From Oreohelix idahoensis (lineage: Eukaryota; Mollusca; Gastropoda; Stylommatophora; Oreohelicidae): DNA of 64,000 nucleotides. Positions 21,859 through 32,223 of the stretch are shown one piece after another. The notes beneath the pieces were generated by a model. It worked only from the letters and a program-made list of their open reading frames with translations, was not told where the DNA came from and did not search any database. The stretch spans positions 186,001 to 250,000 of the forward strand of contig JAMPIV010005820.1 of NCBI GenBank assembly GCA_024509875.1, given 5' to 3'. The translations under genes and the position numbers were made by a program. The stretch's first letter is position 1. Every line of letters begins with the position of its first letter.

Positions 21859-24473
21859 AGGCTGAAAATAAAAGACTTGAAAAAGAGGCTGAAAATAAAA
21901 GACTTGAAAAAGAGGCTGAGAATAAAAGACTTGAAAAAGAAGCTGAGAATAAAAGACTTGAGAAAGAAGCTGAAAGACTTCAAATAGAGGCTCAGGCTGA
22001 GGAGAGAAGATTACAGAGAGAATCTGATGAGAGGAAAGAGAAAGCAAAAATGGAACATGAAGAAAAGGTCTTAGCTTTAGAGTTGGAAAAATTGAAATTG
22101 ATGAACATGAGTAATGGTAATGATTCAAACAAGGGTTCATCTTCTGGTAAGGCTAATAATGATACTTTTAAGATTAAGTTGCCAACTTTTAGTCCTTCCA
22201 GTGATGACATAATGTTCTATCTGGACAGATTTGAACAAGCATGTACAGCTCATAACATAGACAAAGCAAAATATGTTTATCAGTTATCAGGGATACTGAC
22301 AGGTAAAGCTCTAAGTATATTAAATATGGTGGATGAACCTGACAAGAACAATTATGAGGTTGTCAGGGCCGCTTTGTTAAAGAAATATCAGCTTAACGAA
22401 GACGGCTATCGTCTACAATTTAAAAACATGTTACCTGAAAATGGAGTTGAATTCTCCGAGTTTATTGCAAGAATACGCATTACTTTCTCACGATGGGTTG
22501 AACTATCTAAGACGGAAAAAACTTATGAAGGACTTATGGACTTAATACTTAGAGACAAAGTCATGTCGTCTGTCAATGAGTCTTTCCTTGCTTTCCTTCA
22601 TGAACGTAAACCTAAAACAATAAAAGAAATGGAAGATTTCTGTTGCCAATACGTAACTGCACACCCACACATAACCATGGGTAACTCTAAGGTGAAAGAA
22701 GGTTTACCAGTTGCTTCGGCAGCTCCGTATGGCCAAAACTTTGCTCGTAGATTCCAACAAAATTTTGATAGAAAGAGTAGCGGTAATTTCTGTCAAAATC
22801 ATGGAAATCAATTTCATGGTGATTCTTCTTCGAAGAATTGGAGACAACCTGATAGTGGTCGTTACTATCATCCTAATAATTATAAGCATTTCAAAAGAGG
22901 ATATGGTAATAGAGGTTATTCCTGCCGAAGACCTCAGAACCAAACAAATAGATGTTCGCATCAATGTGAACATGATAGTAATCGTGGAAACTGGAATTCG
23001 AACCAGGATAACAATTACAATAGAGACAATAATAACTGCAGAGATAATAATAACTCTGATAACTTCAGAGGTAATAATAGTCGGGGTAGATCTCAACACA
23101 AAAAAAAGAGATATCAGCAGGCTAATGCTGTACAACAGGAAACTGAGGGAGCCTGTAATCATGTTGTTGATAATAAAAACTTTGGCGCTGTCACTGGTTC
23201 TGCTTTTGACTTTGAGAGAGCAAACAAATGCCCCCAATGCAGTACTTTATTCGAACCGGGTACCATAACTACTTTGAGTTGTGGTCACCCACTTCCCGCT
23301 CTTCCTGCTGCTGTTGCGCATGACGGGAGGGGTTCTTTAATTCTACATAAGGGTCTTGTTAATGATACTCCGGTCTCACTACTTTTCGATTCCGGATGCA
23401 CCACTATTGGTGTTAGACAATCGCTTGTAGATCCATCTTGTGCTACAGGAAGGGTTATTAAATGTGTCACATTTGGCGGCACTCTAGAAAAATATCCTAC
23501 TGCTGTAATTCGCATTGCCACTCCTTTCTTTACTGGAGATGTGCATGCTTGTCTCTTACCTAATCCTATTGCGGACCTTATTATTGGTCGTATTCACGGA
23601 GTTAGAGAGTGTACCCCACAGCAGATTGCTGCTTGGGAAGATAATAACATGCAAGCTACAAATGCAGTAGTTACAAGAGCACAAGCTCTACAAACACCCG
23701 AAACTTCACTGAATAGTGATAATGAAGTTGATAGCCAAGATAGTCACTTAGTAATCACTCGTGACTCTTTCATAAAATTGCAAGAAGAAGATCCTTCTTT
23801 AAAAAAATTCTTCGTTCTTGCGAAGCAAGATGATCCGAATCAGGATACAAATAGAAAATCTTGGATTGCAATGAGAAACGGCGTACTTGTACGTATGGTA
23901 CAAGATTCGACTACGTCGGCACATTCGCAAATTCTTGTTCCCAAGAGCATGAGAGTGCAAATATTACAACATGCTCATGACTCGCAATGTGCTGGACATA
24001 TGGGTTTTGCCCGTACGAAGTCGAGAGTCCTTGCGGCTTTCTTTTGGCCTTTTGACAATAAGGACATTCGTATTTACTGCCGATCATGCAAGGTATGTCA
24101 GGAGGTCAAATCTAGAGGACCACGACATGCTGCGCCTATCCAGGCTGCTGACATTCCTATTCGGCCGTTTCAGAAAATGGCCATAGATATTATTGGCCCT
24201 TTTAAGGTCAAGTCGGCCAGAGGACATCAGTTTATCCTTACATGTGTCGATATGTGCACACGTTGGCCAGAGGCTACTCCTCTTAAGAGCATATCTACTA
24301 CAGATATCGCAGATGCTCTTTGGTTGATATTTTCTCGCTTGGGGTTCCCCAGAGAAATATTGTCAGACCATGGCACTCAACTCATATCTGACACTATGTC
24401 ACAGGTAATGTCTACCTTACATATTGAACGATCTCTCTCAGTAGTATCTACCATCCTATGTCTAATGGGTTAG
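21801..24473 (+). CDS. Gypsy-1 gag, protease and integrase N-terminal half
   Basis: 890 codons. Residues 1-105 form a Lys/Glu-rich coiled coil with a nine-residue repeat (LEKEAENKR) about four times. Residues 125-290 are a gag-type helical domain ('FYLDRFEQAC', 'ALLKKYQL', 'FLAFLHERKP'). Residues 310-440 are Asn/Arg-rich and basic, likely nucleic-acid binding, followed by a CPQC...CGH cluster near 477-495. The aspartic protease has 'LLFDSGCT' near 527-533 and 'ADLIIGR' about 65 residues on. The integrase zinc region (H...H, CRSCKVC) spans 730-775, with catalytic aspartates in 'AIDIIGPF' near 796 and 'LSDHGTQL' near 855. The frame ends wrongly just before the third catalytic residue because of an indel near 24440. 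Confidence 0.9.
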   Translation: MEMEKQKRESEAEERKLQLEAENKRLEKEAENKRLEKEAENKRLEKEAENKRLEKEAERLQIEAQAEERRLQRESDERKEKAKMEHEEKVLALELEKLKLMNMSNGNDSNKGSSSGKANNDTFKIKLPTFSPSSDDIMFYLDRFEQACTAHNIDKAKYVYQLSGILTGKALSILNMVDEPDKNNYEVVRAALLKKYQLNEDGYRLQFKNMLPENGVEFSEFIARIRITFSRWVELSKTEKTYEGLMDLILRDKVMSSVNESFLAFLHERKPKTIKEMEDFCCQYVTAHPHITMGNSKVKEGLPVASAAPYGQNFARRFQQNFDRKSSGNFCQNHGNQFHGDSSSKNWRQPDSGRYYHPNNYKHFKRGYGNRGYSCRRPQNQTNRCSHQCEHDSNRGNWNSNQDNNYNRDNNNCRDNNNSDNFRGNNSRGRSQHKKKRYQQANAVQQETEGACNHVVDNKNFGAVTGSAFDFERANKCPQCSTLFEPGTITTLSCGHPLPALPAAVAHDGRGSLILHKGLVNDTPVSLLFDSGCTTIGVRQSLVDPSCATGRVIKCVTFGGTLEKYPTAVIRIATPFFTGDVHACLLPNPIADLIIGRIHGVRECTPQQIAAWEDNNMQATNAVVTRAQALQTPETSLNSDNEVDSQDSHLVITRDSFIKLQEEDPSLKKFFVLAKQDDPNQDTNRKSWIAMRNGVLVRMVQDSTTSAHSQILVPKSMRVQILQHAHDSQCAGHMGFARTKSRVLAAFFWPFDNKDIRIYCRSCKVCQEVKSRGPRHAAPIQAADIPIRPFQKMAIDIIGPFKVKSARGHQFILTCVDMCTRWPEATPLKSISTTDIADALWLIFSRLGFPREILSDHGTQLISDTMSQVMSTLHIERSLSVVSTILCLMG

Positions 24474-26572
24474 TTGAGCGTCTGAATAGAACGCTCAAGA
24501 CTTTGCTTGGTAAGATAACTGAAGATCATCCTCAAGATTGGGACAGGGTTTTACCCGCGGCTCTCTTTGCCTATAGAGAAGTCCCTAATGAACACACAGG
24601 ATTTTCTCCCTTCGAACTTGTCTTTGGCGCGCGTCCGCGTGGCCCTATGTCTTTATTACATGATCTCATCACTGCCGATGATATTAGCGATGAAACTCAA
24701 TCCTCATATGAGTATGTCATTGCTCTTAGACAAAAGATCATTGAGGCATGTAAGCTAGCAACTGCTTCATCAGAAATTGCTAAAGAGAAGGCAAGACAGT
24801 TTGCTAACAAGAATAGATGTCTACGACAACTTTGTCCAGGTGACAAAGCATTCGTCCTACTCCCCAGTAGGGAAAATAGACTTCTTATTGCATGGAAAGG
24901 TCCGTATGCAATAGTCTCGCGGATTTCCGATGTTGACTATGTGGTCGATATTGATGGAAAGCATAAAACTTTCCACATAAACATGCTTTCGGAATTTCAC
25001 GAACGTCCGGACTATTTGCTGCCTATTTTCCAGGCAACGGATGATGCTCCTGCACCTCACGGTCATTATTCATCCCTGTCTGTCATACAGGATGAGGAAG
25101 CTACCTTCTCTGATGTCAACCTTCCCCTTCCAGTGGTTCCATTACATTCTACGGAATCTTGGAAAAACGTTTCGGTTTCTCCTAATCTTTCTGGTGACGA
25201 ACATCGACAAGTCTCGTCGATGTTACAAACATTTCAGGATGTTCTCACTGACATTCCTGGACACACAGATGTCATAGAACATGACATAATTCTTACCGAC
25301 AATAATCCAATTAGGGTTAGGCCGTATCCTATTCCTATACACTTTCAGTCGCAAGTGGAAAAGGAATTGGATGAAATGATTCAATTAAATATAATTGAAC
25401 CATCGACTTCACCATATTCTTCTTCCATGGTTATTGTCCGGAAGAAGGATAAGAACATACGAATTTGTGTTGATTATCGCAAATTGAATCAGGTCACAAA
25501 GTTCGATGCTGAACCGATGCCTTTGTTAGAAGATCTGCTGATTAGACTTTCTAATTCTAGATTCTTCACTAAACTTGACTTGTCTAAAGGTTATTGGCAA
25601 GTGCCTTTAGCAGAGCATGCCAAACCTCTTACTGCTTTTTCTACACCTAGGGGTCTATTTCAATGGAATGTTATGCCTTTTGGTCTCATGAACGCCCCTG
25701 CCACTTTCGTTCGCATGATGCGTCGAATTCTGTCACATCGTTCGGATGTCATCGCATACTTAGATGACATCTGTCTCTTCAGTGATACCTGGGAAGATCA
25801 CTATTTAGGGTTATATGACTTACTGTCCACTCTACGTGAGAATAATTTGACAGCAAAACCTTCTAAAGCTTTTGTTGGTTTTGGTGAAATCTCTTTCCTG
25901 GGTCATCGTGTTGGTCATGGTCTCTTGAAGACAGAAGACCACAATACTTCCAAAATACTGAACATCTCTGTTCCTAAAACGAAGAAACAAGTTAGGAGTC
26001 TCTTAGGTTTAATTCAATTTTATGGGAGATTTATTCCAAATTTATCTTCGATCATGGCACCTCTCTCAACATTGTTGAAGAAAGGTTCGCCTAATCTGGT
26101 CCGTTGGTCTGGAGAATGCCAATCTTCACTAGACCAAATCAAGAATATATTTTCTTCTCCTCCCATCTTAAGATTACCTACTCTTGATAGGACTTTTGTT
26201 CTTCGGAGTGATGCTTCATCCACTGGGATTGGAGCAGCACTGATGCAAGAATATGCAAATACTCTGCATCCTGTTATTTACATTTCTAGAAAACTAAATG
26301 CGGCAGAGAGGAACTACTCGGTTTTAGACCGTGAGTTGTTAGCGATGGTTTGGTCAATTCTAAAGCTACAAAGATTCCTCCTGGGCGCACATTTCATTCT
26401 AGAGACTGATCAGAAAGCTCTTACAGCTATTCAGACTAAGAATTTGAAGAGTTCGAGATCCACTCGATATGCTATAGCTCTTCAACCTTTTCACTTCACG
26501 GTACGAGCTATCCGTGGTGCGGATAATGTGATGGCTGACATTTTGTCTAGATGCCCACATGACTCTAACTAA
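24458..26572 (+). CDS. Gypsy-1 integrase C-terminal half, reverse transcriptase and RNase H
   Basis: 704 codons. It opens within integrase: the catalytic glutamate is in 'GLVERLNRTLK' (residue 7), then 'ALFAYREVPNEHTGFSPFELVFG'-type sequence. A GPY/F module follows ('WKGPYAIVSRI', about 145) and 'KTFHINML'. RT: 'RICVDYRKLNQ', 'FFTKLDLSKGYWQVP', 'MPFGLMNAPATF' and the catalytic 'AYLDDICLFS' at about 432-441. RNase H: 'FVLRSDASSTGIGA' near 580, 'SVLDRELLAMVW', 'ILETDQKAL' and a terminal 'NVMADILSR'. The start shown is only the first ATG after the frame change; the true protein enters from upstream. No separate env-like frame follows. Confidence 0.93.
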   Translation: MSNGLVERLNRTLKTLLGKITEDHPQDWDRVLPAALFAYREVPNEHTGFSPFELVFGARPRGPMSLLHDLITADDISDETQSSYEYVIALRQKIIEACKLATASSEIAKEKARQFANKNRCLRQLCPGDKAFVLLPSRENRLLIAWKGPYAIVSRISDVDYVVDIDGKHKTFHINMLSEFHERPDYLLPIFQATDDAPAPHGHYSSLSVIQDEEATFSDVNLPLPVVPLHSTESWKNVSVSPNLSGDEHRQVSSMLQTFQDVLTDIPGHTDVIEHDIILTDNNPIRVRPYPIPIHFQSQVEKELDEMIQLNIIEPSTSPYSSSMVIVRKKDKNIRICVDYRKLNQVTKFDAEPMPLLEDLLIRLSNSRFFTKLDLSKGYWQVPLAEHAKPLTAFSTPRGLFQWNVMPFGLMNAPATFVRMMRRILSHRSDVIAYLDDICLFSDTWEDHYLGLYDLLSTLRENNLTAKPSKAFVGFGEISFLGHRVGHGLLKTEDHNTSKILNISVPKTKKQVRSLLGLIQFYGRFIPNLSSIMAPLSTLLKKGSPNLVRWSGECQSSLDQIKNIFSSPPILRLPTLDRTFVLRSDASSTGIGAALMQEYANTLHPVIYISRKLNAAERNYSVLDRELLAMVWSILKLQRFLLGAHFILETDQKALTAIQTKNLKSSRSTRYAIALQPFHFTVRAIRGADNVMADILSRCPHDSN

Positions 26573-27339
26573 TACTTCTGTCCTATATTCCTATATATTA
26601 CAGAGTCATAACACACCTATATTACTACAATAGATTAGCACATCTGTACTCACTTTATATGTACACACTATCGTGCTTTGTTGTCATCTTCTTCTGTTCG
26701 TTTTTAAGATGATAGAGGAGGACTGAGTAGTTAATATAAGGGCCGTTAGTTTACTAAACAGCCACAATTATTAATAATGTATTGTACCTTATGAAGCATA
26801 TTAGTTATTAATTAGCATTATATTGCTTGTACTTTCTCAGAATGTCATTGTTGAGCTGAGGACTTACCTTACTAGTATCAAGCATGACGAGTTCTAGATT
26901 GTGTACTTACCCTCGGAATGCCAGAGCATATGTCCTGGATCGTCATGTAGTTTAACTTTACTATGTACTTATGTCATTACATGTCAAAGAATGTACTATT
27001 TAAATTTTCCTATCAGATTTGTACATCCATTTTTAAAGACAATATTAGAGTATGCTGTTTAATGATGATTATAGTAACTTGCATACGTATATTGTGTTTA
27101 CATGCCAACGTGATGTGTGTTGGTGACACCTCCCCGATGTGAATATTTTTTGAGACATATTTATTTTTCTGTTGAGGTATATCCTCACCAGACACTCTAT
27201 ATTTAGCCTCATGTTAGGCAATTTAATTAATTATCAGCGCATAATTCGTGCGTTTTGAGCCGCTTATCGCATGCTCTTTGATATTTAAAAAAAAAAAATA
27301 TGTTCCACATTTTTTTTTTATCGGGAGGAGGTGGTGATA
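26573..27339 (+). other. Gypsy-1 3' untranslated region with polypurine tract
   Basis: No coding signal. The last 17 bases before the right LTR, 'gggaggaggtggtgata' (27323-27339), are purine-rich and well placed to prime plus-strand synthesis. Confidence 0.8.
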
Positions 27340-28418
27340 TGTTGCGTGATAAATTCTCGCAACATCATTTTATTACAATATCTATTTTATAACGCAAGGG
27401 CAACAACTGCTTGAAATTTATAGTCACTTTTCTCGGTAAGCATTTGTCTTCTCGCGTTGGTATCGAATGCAGTTAAGTTTTGAGCTGGGGTCATGTTGCG
27501 CTGGACTGCGCATGACTTGTCTTGCTTTTTGGTCGATCGGTTTCCGCCCACCACGAGTGGAGTGAGCGATTTGGAATGGCGAAAGAGATGCCTCGTTGAA
27601 GAGGGGATCTCCGCTATTTTTTGTTCTGTCAGGGATGTGTAGTCCTCTTAATGGATATTTCGTTTATTCGAGATAATACCTCTAGTGTTTCCCACATGCC
27701 GGGAGGCGTGATATTTCTGTGTATTTCATGAAAGCAAGGTAAATTAACATTTTCATTAACTCTATCGATTTTTGGTCGTGAACGATTTCTGGTTCATAGC
27801 CTGTCTTCGAAAGTCGTCGTCACGAGATGTTTTCCTAGCTCACATGTCGCTGTATTGTGCTGCATCGGTTGATGCAGGTCCCAAGGACTATTACTTGCTA
27901 CTTGGTTACCTGAACTAGGTTTGAAAAACCTTTGTTATCTAGAGGATATTTTTGAGGACATTATTTATACTTCGGCAGACGTGTCTGTCTTGCTGAAGTC
28001 AGACTAAGGAGAGTGAACTGATCTCATATATCTGGTTATCTCCTGGCTGTTATAGAAAAGGATGGAGTTTTTCACCTGACTACATTTACAGCACTATGAA
28101 ATATAACATGCATCTGACTCATCATTGTAATGCTGTCTACCGTCTATTGCTGTATTGAATGTTGCTGTGATAATGACTGTTTGATGTGTCTACATATTCG
28201 CGTAACCATTTTGTCACTGTGGCGTCCACAATAAATAATGAAGAAAAACGTCAACGGCTGTTTCAAGAATCATTGACTTTATACGTCGTGAGTTTACTGA
28301 CGTCCTATGTGGATTGCCCTGTTATTTTTGTATGAACATTGTTTGACTGAACACATCTGCACACTACACAAAACCAGACATGCGGATACCATCCATCATC
28401 ATATGGCATCACGCATCA
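27340..28418 (+). repeat. Gypsy-1 right LTR
   Basis: TGTTGCG to ACGCATCA, 1079 bp, near-identical to the left LTR. Followed by the target duplication AACAA at 28419-28423. Confidence 0.97.
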
Positions 28419-28423
28419 AACAA

Positions 28424-28873
28424 CCATAATGCGCTCCGAGACAAAGTTCCATCCCTTGATACTATCTTTTTGATTTTGGGCCACAATGCAACCCACGCCC
28501 CCTTTAGCTCTTTTAGACATGGGTACACCACTGTAGAGCAGCGTGTTGCCATCGAGATCCATGACTCCTTGTCCTTTTTTCTTTGTTTCCGTTATAGCCA
28601 GGATTTCTAGTTTTGCTTTCCTCATCTCTTCCACCAGCTCCTCTTCCTTCCCATTTATACTTCTTGTGTTCCATGTTCCATAAGTCTTAGTCCGTTCCAG
28701 TTCGTCGCCTTTAGAATCAGTCCAGTTTTCTCTCTTGTGTTGCTAGTAATCGTGATTTAAAGCAAACAGGTGATTGGCCTGTTGTGCCTTTGCATGGTGG
28801 AGGGGCTGCCTCCTTACGGCCTCCATGCAGGCCGCCCTCCTCCTTTTTCATCCGGGCTTGGGACCGGCATTGG
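28424..28873 (-). pseudogene. RTE-like LINE: 5' end and endonuclease N-terminus
   Basis: On the minus strand, 28634 to 28424 reads 'EEMRKAKLEILAITETKK' and 'GVGCIVAQN', the N-terminal strand-and-ETK motif of APE-type endonucleases. Just upstream, a Trp/Asn 'TYGTWN'-like segment can be read, then a GC-rich 5' leader ('gccggtcccaagcccggatg') reaching 28873. The frame meets the Gypsy-1 duplication and continues in phase at 19095. Confidence 0.85.
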
Positions 28874-28884
28874 TTTAACGCCCC

Positions 28885-30595
28885 TAATAGTAGTAATACT
28901 TACATTTTTTGGTAGTGTAACACGAGACAACAGTAATAATTAACTCCAATTCTAACACCCGTCACGCAAAACCCCGCTTCGCTTTACACGCTGTGGGATT
29001 GGCCCGATGATATATACACACAGACAGTTTAAATTCTCGCCAAGTAATGTATTTCTGACGTCACTCAAACAAGTTAGTTATTTGAATAAAAATGCTAGAG
29101 AGAGATGAGAGGGGGAAGATGGCCGACTTGTGTAAAATTTATATTTGACGATTGACAGTGACAAAATTGAAAAATCTAAACCATACTGAAACTAACCATA
29201 AAAATCAGATGGTAGTATAGCTTAGTATCTCCTGAGCCCAAATGTGTTTTAAAAAATATGGTAGTCCACGTATTAGCCAAGTTATTGAGAAAATACTAAA
29301 TGTCTAGTAACACTAAGACTGTGGTTCCTGCTTGTTTTTTTCATAACGTTAGTGGGGACGCCAGCTTAAAAAGAGGCATGGTAGTAATTCAAATTCTATG
29401 AGTTGGTATAGGAGGGAGAGGAGAGAGATAGGAAAAATGTAACTAAAAACGAAACATCTTTTTCTATTGGGCATAACTAACGCAGACTGACCAATCGACT
29501 ACCAGATACAGAGTTTGTTTGGAATTTTTTTTTTTTTTTTGGGTTCAAAAACTACATTTGAATTCTGGTAGTCGCAAGTTTTCCATTGGCCAGTACTAAT
29601 AGATATTAGCAAAAAGCTTTCACTGCTCATCGCCAGTTGACAAAAACTTTTTCTATCAAATACGCTGAGATCAGCTGTGTTAATTTATAAAATAAAGAAT
29701 TAATTAGCAGTCTGGGCAGGGCAGAGACAAACTGAGGCCATTCTTTGCAAGTCAGCGTTATTTGTTACTATTTCTTGAAATTTTGAGGTTTTATTTCCTA
29801 TTATCAGCCGGTGACAGGAAACCTGATGAGTGAGTGAAACGCCAACAAGTCTTCGGTAAAACGTTTATGCTGTCAGCAGACAGCTGGAGGAGCTTGTGTA
29901 TGCTGAGATATCTATATTTTCTGCAACGACATACTGAATTATCATTCTACCAAGAATCACAGGTGATGTGTTAGCATCTGGGTACATCTGACACTTCAGT
30001 TATAATATATTTTAATATTATAATGATATTTTCAATCATACCCAGGATGTTACGGGGCGTGATGAAACTATAGCCCCTCCTAATAAGTGACAAACACTAT
30101 TAGATAATAAAGTTGTAATCTGTGAATACACCAACAGGAGAGATAGAGTGACATTATACTTATTGGACAAAGTGTCCACACATTTTAGTTAATCCTTTTA
30201 TGTAAACTATCTTTTCCTCATTTTCAAAGACCTGTCCAAAAGAGATGGCGGGACAGGCAGATTAAATTGTAAAAAGAAAATATTGAATTTTAAAGAAAAA
30301 CCGTAACCACTGTTTTAGTCAATTCCTTATAGTGAGTTAAAGTGTTTTGTGTTTATGTACAATCATTTCCATTTCTCCCCTAGACATTAGGTACATCATA
30401 CACCAGACACTAGAGCCAAAATAGTGACCGTGTGAGATCTAGAGAGGTAGCGTTAGGTTCCCTCCAAATACATCATTATCATCTATTAGAGTCAGGGGCC
30501 TACATGTGCTTGACCTCACACGGTTAACACAGACACCGATTTCTTTCCTTTTAGGTATAACATCATAACCTCCCCAGCAAATTAAACTTGCTACA
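28885..30595 (+). repeat. Gypsy-2 left LTR, second part
   Basis: It resumes exactly where 16387 left off and aligns with 35632-38434. A CCAAT-like 'attggc' and a TATA-like 'gatatatac' near 29001-29018 could be promoter elements. The final 200 bases are the block shared with other LTRs here (see 6823-11384). It ends TTGCTACA. Confidence 0.92.
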
Positions 30596-30600
30596 TATAT

Positions 30601-30618
30601 TGGGGGCTCGTCCGGGAT
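30601..30618 (+). promoter_or_regulatory. Gypsy-2 primer-binding site, tRNA-Pro type
   Basis: TGGGGGCTCGTCCGGGAT, five bases after the LTR end. From general knowledge, this 18-mer is complementary to the 3' end of animal tRNA-Pro and is the classic primer site of some gammaretroviruses. Confidence 0.9.
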
Positions 30619-30808
30619 TTGAATTTCTCCTAGTACTACATACCTTGGGGTCTGGGTTTTAGCATTAACAACATTCTATTTTCCCAGGGAATCCCCATAA
30701 TTACTATTGCCCAAGATTTGTGAATTTAATGAAGTGTCAGAACCTGGAATTAATTAAGTAATTTGCATCTATTTTAGAAATTTAGTTAGAACATTTTGTA
30801 TTTATCAG

Positions 30809-32223
30809 ATGGCAGATTTGGCAAAGTTTCGCTTTGCGGCTGTGCAGACTGCCAGGGAAATGAATATGGAGGGTCAAGTCTTGATTGACTATGTCACCTC
30901 AGAATGTGATAAAATTTATTGCTAGGGAAGAACATAGGTTAGCTGAGGAAAGGAAAATACAGATAGAAGAGGCTAGGGAGAGTAAGAAATTAGAGTTAGA
31001 TAGACAGGCTGAAATTAAAATGTTACAAATTGAGGCTGACAAGGAGGCCAGGGCCTTAGAGGCTGATAGAGAGGCTGAGATCAAGAGGCTCCAATTTGAG
31101 GAGAGAAAATTGGAGGCAGAAGAAAAACGACTGCAAAGGGAAGCAGAAGAAAAACGACTGCAAAGGAAAGCAGAAGATAAAAGATTACAGAGGGAGCATG
31201 AGTTGCGACTAAGGGAGTTAGAGTCGCAAGGCCTTGCTCCGGACAATGGTCACAGCCCCTCTACCTCTGATGCTATTGCTAGTCAGGGGGCCTCCAACTC
31301 AGCCATGGGGTTCCATCTAGACTATTTTGTAGAAAAGGATTTTGACATTGAGTCATATTTGAGCAGATATGAAGTATTAGCCACTACTTATGGGTTAGAA
31401 AGAGAAAAATGGGGTGTAAAGTTGTCTCAAGGTCTTCGGAGAACAGCTTATGAAGTTTTTTTTCTCCAAAATGAGCAGGGATGACCAAGACAACTATGAC
31501 ATGTTGAAGCAGGCCCTTCTGTTAAGATACGAAAAGAACGGAGAGTTTTATAGAAAGAAATTTAGGAATGCCAGGCTACTGTCGGGTGAGACCTATCACC
31601 AGTTCTCCGCCCGGTTAGAAACGTATATGGAGAAATGGGCTACTTTGGGGAAAACCCAAGATCTCAAAGAGATGATACTCATAGAACAGATGAGAGAGTC
31701 CATGGCTCCAGACATGAGAAAGTTTCTCATGGAACAGGGCGCGGAGAGGCTCGGTGAGATAATTAATGTCGCTGAGAGGTATCAGGCAGCCCAGGCAGAG
31801 GTAGGTGGCACCAAAAAGAAACCAGTAGATCATTATAAGGTCCCACAAAACTATAATAAATCTGACAATAGAGGTAAGCAAAACTTTGATAGGCCTCGAA
31901 ATGATTATAAAAATAAAACCTCACATTTCACTGACCGAAAGAATGATGAAAGAAAACCTTTTCATCAAGGTAGATTATATTGTAGATATTGTAAGAGGGA
32001 TGGACATGACATCAAATTTTGTAAAAGTAAACCTGCTGGATTTGCTGCTATGAAAATGGGGAACAAGGAAGTAAAGGACAAACCTGCTGGACAGCAGGAA
32101 CCTTATCACCCCCCAGTTTGTGAGGATGTTGTATACAATGATGTCACAATTAGGTGCCTCTATGATACCGGTTTAGATTTTGATTCTGTCGTGAGCTCGC
32201 ACTTGGTGAACCCAGATCAATAG
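30809..32223 (+). pseudogene. Gypsy-2 gag and protease start (frameshifted)
   Basis: The ATG at 30809 opens 'MADLAKFRFAAVQTARE', then the frame moves near 30890 into a Lys/Glu coiled coil ('EEKRLQREAEEKRLQRK', to about 31215). A gag-type helical domain follows ('LDYFVEKDFDIESYLSRYE'), then another frame change near 31455 in a T-run. The next frame continues 'LLRYEKNGEFYRKKF' and a CCHC-like knuckle 'CRYCKRDGHDIKFC' near 31980-32025. It ends in 'CLYDTGLDFDSVV', the protease active-site region (DTG), before a stop at 32221. Confidence 0.85.

Larger units (their letters stand above)
19096..28418 (+). mobile_element. Gypsy-1, young LTR retrotransposon of Gmr1-like layout
   Basis: A complete element of 9.32 kb: LTRs of 1082 and 1079 bp, a 1.4-kb leader, gag-protease-integrase, then RT-RNase H, and a purine tract before the right LTR. 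The LTRs appear identical apart from a few bases around 19586-19595 versus 27831-27837, so insertion is recent. It sits in the endonuclease of the RTE-like LINE. Integrase precedes RT, unlike most Gypsy elements. Two frame changes (about 21790 and about 24440) leave this copy without one continuous polyprotein. Confidence 0.95.
16388..28873 (-). mobile_element. RTE-like LINE, near full length, nested in the Gypsy-2 LTR
   Basis: Flanked by an 11-bp duplication of LTR sequence, TTTAACGCCTC at 16377-16387 and TTTAACGCCCC at 28874-28884. The 5' end is at 28873 and the 3' end at 16388, ending in a GTAA-type tail (ttacttacttactta on the plus strand). Without Gypsy-1 it is about 3.15 kb, the usual length of an RTE element. 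It carries endonuclease and RT and lacks RNase H. Gypsy-1 interrupts the endonuclease. Frameshifts near 17730 and 17260 make it inactive. Confidence 0.88.

Noticed and set aside
22704..23268. Ile/Val-rich frames on both strands opposite Gypsy-1 gag
   Set aside because: Shadow frames of the Asn/Arg-rich gag segment.
30601..30618. Endogenous gammaretrovirus because of the tRNA-Pro primer site
   Set aside because: The integrase-before-RT order, gag type and lack of an env frame identify a Gypsy element; the primer site alone is not diagnostic.
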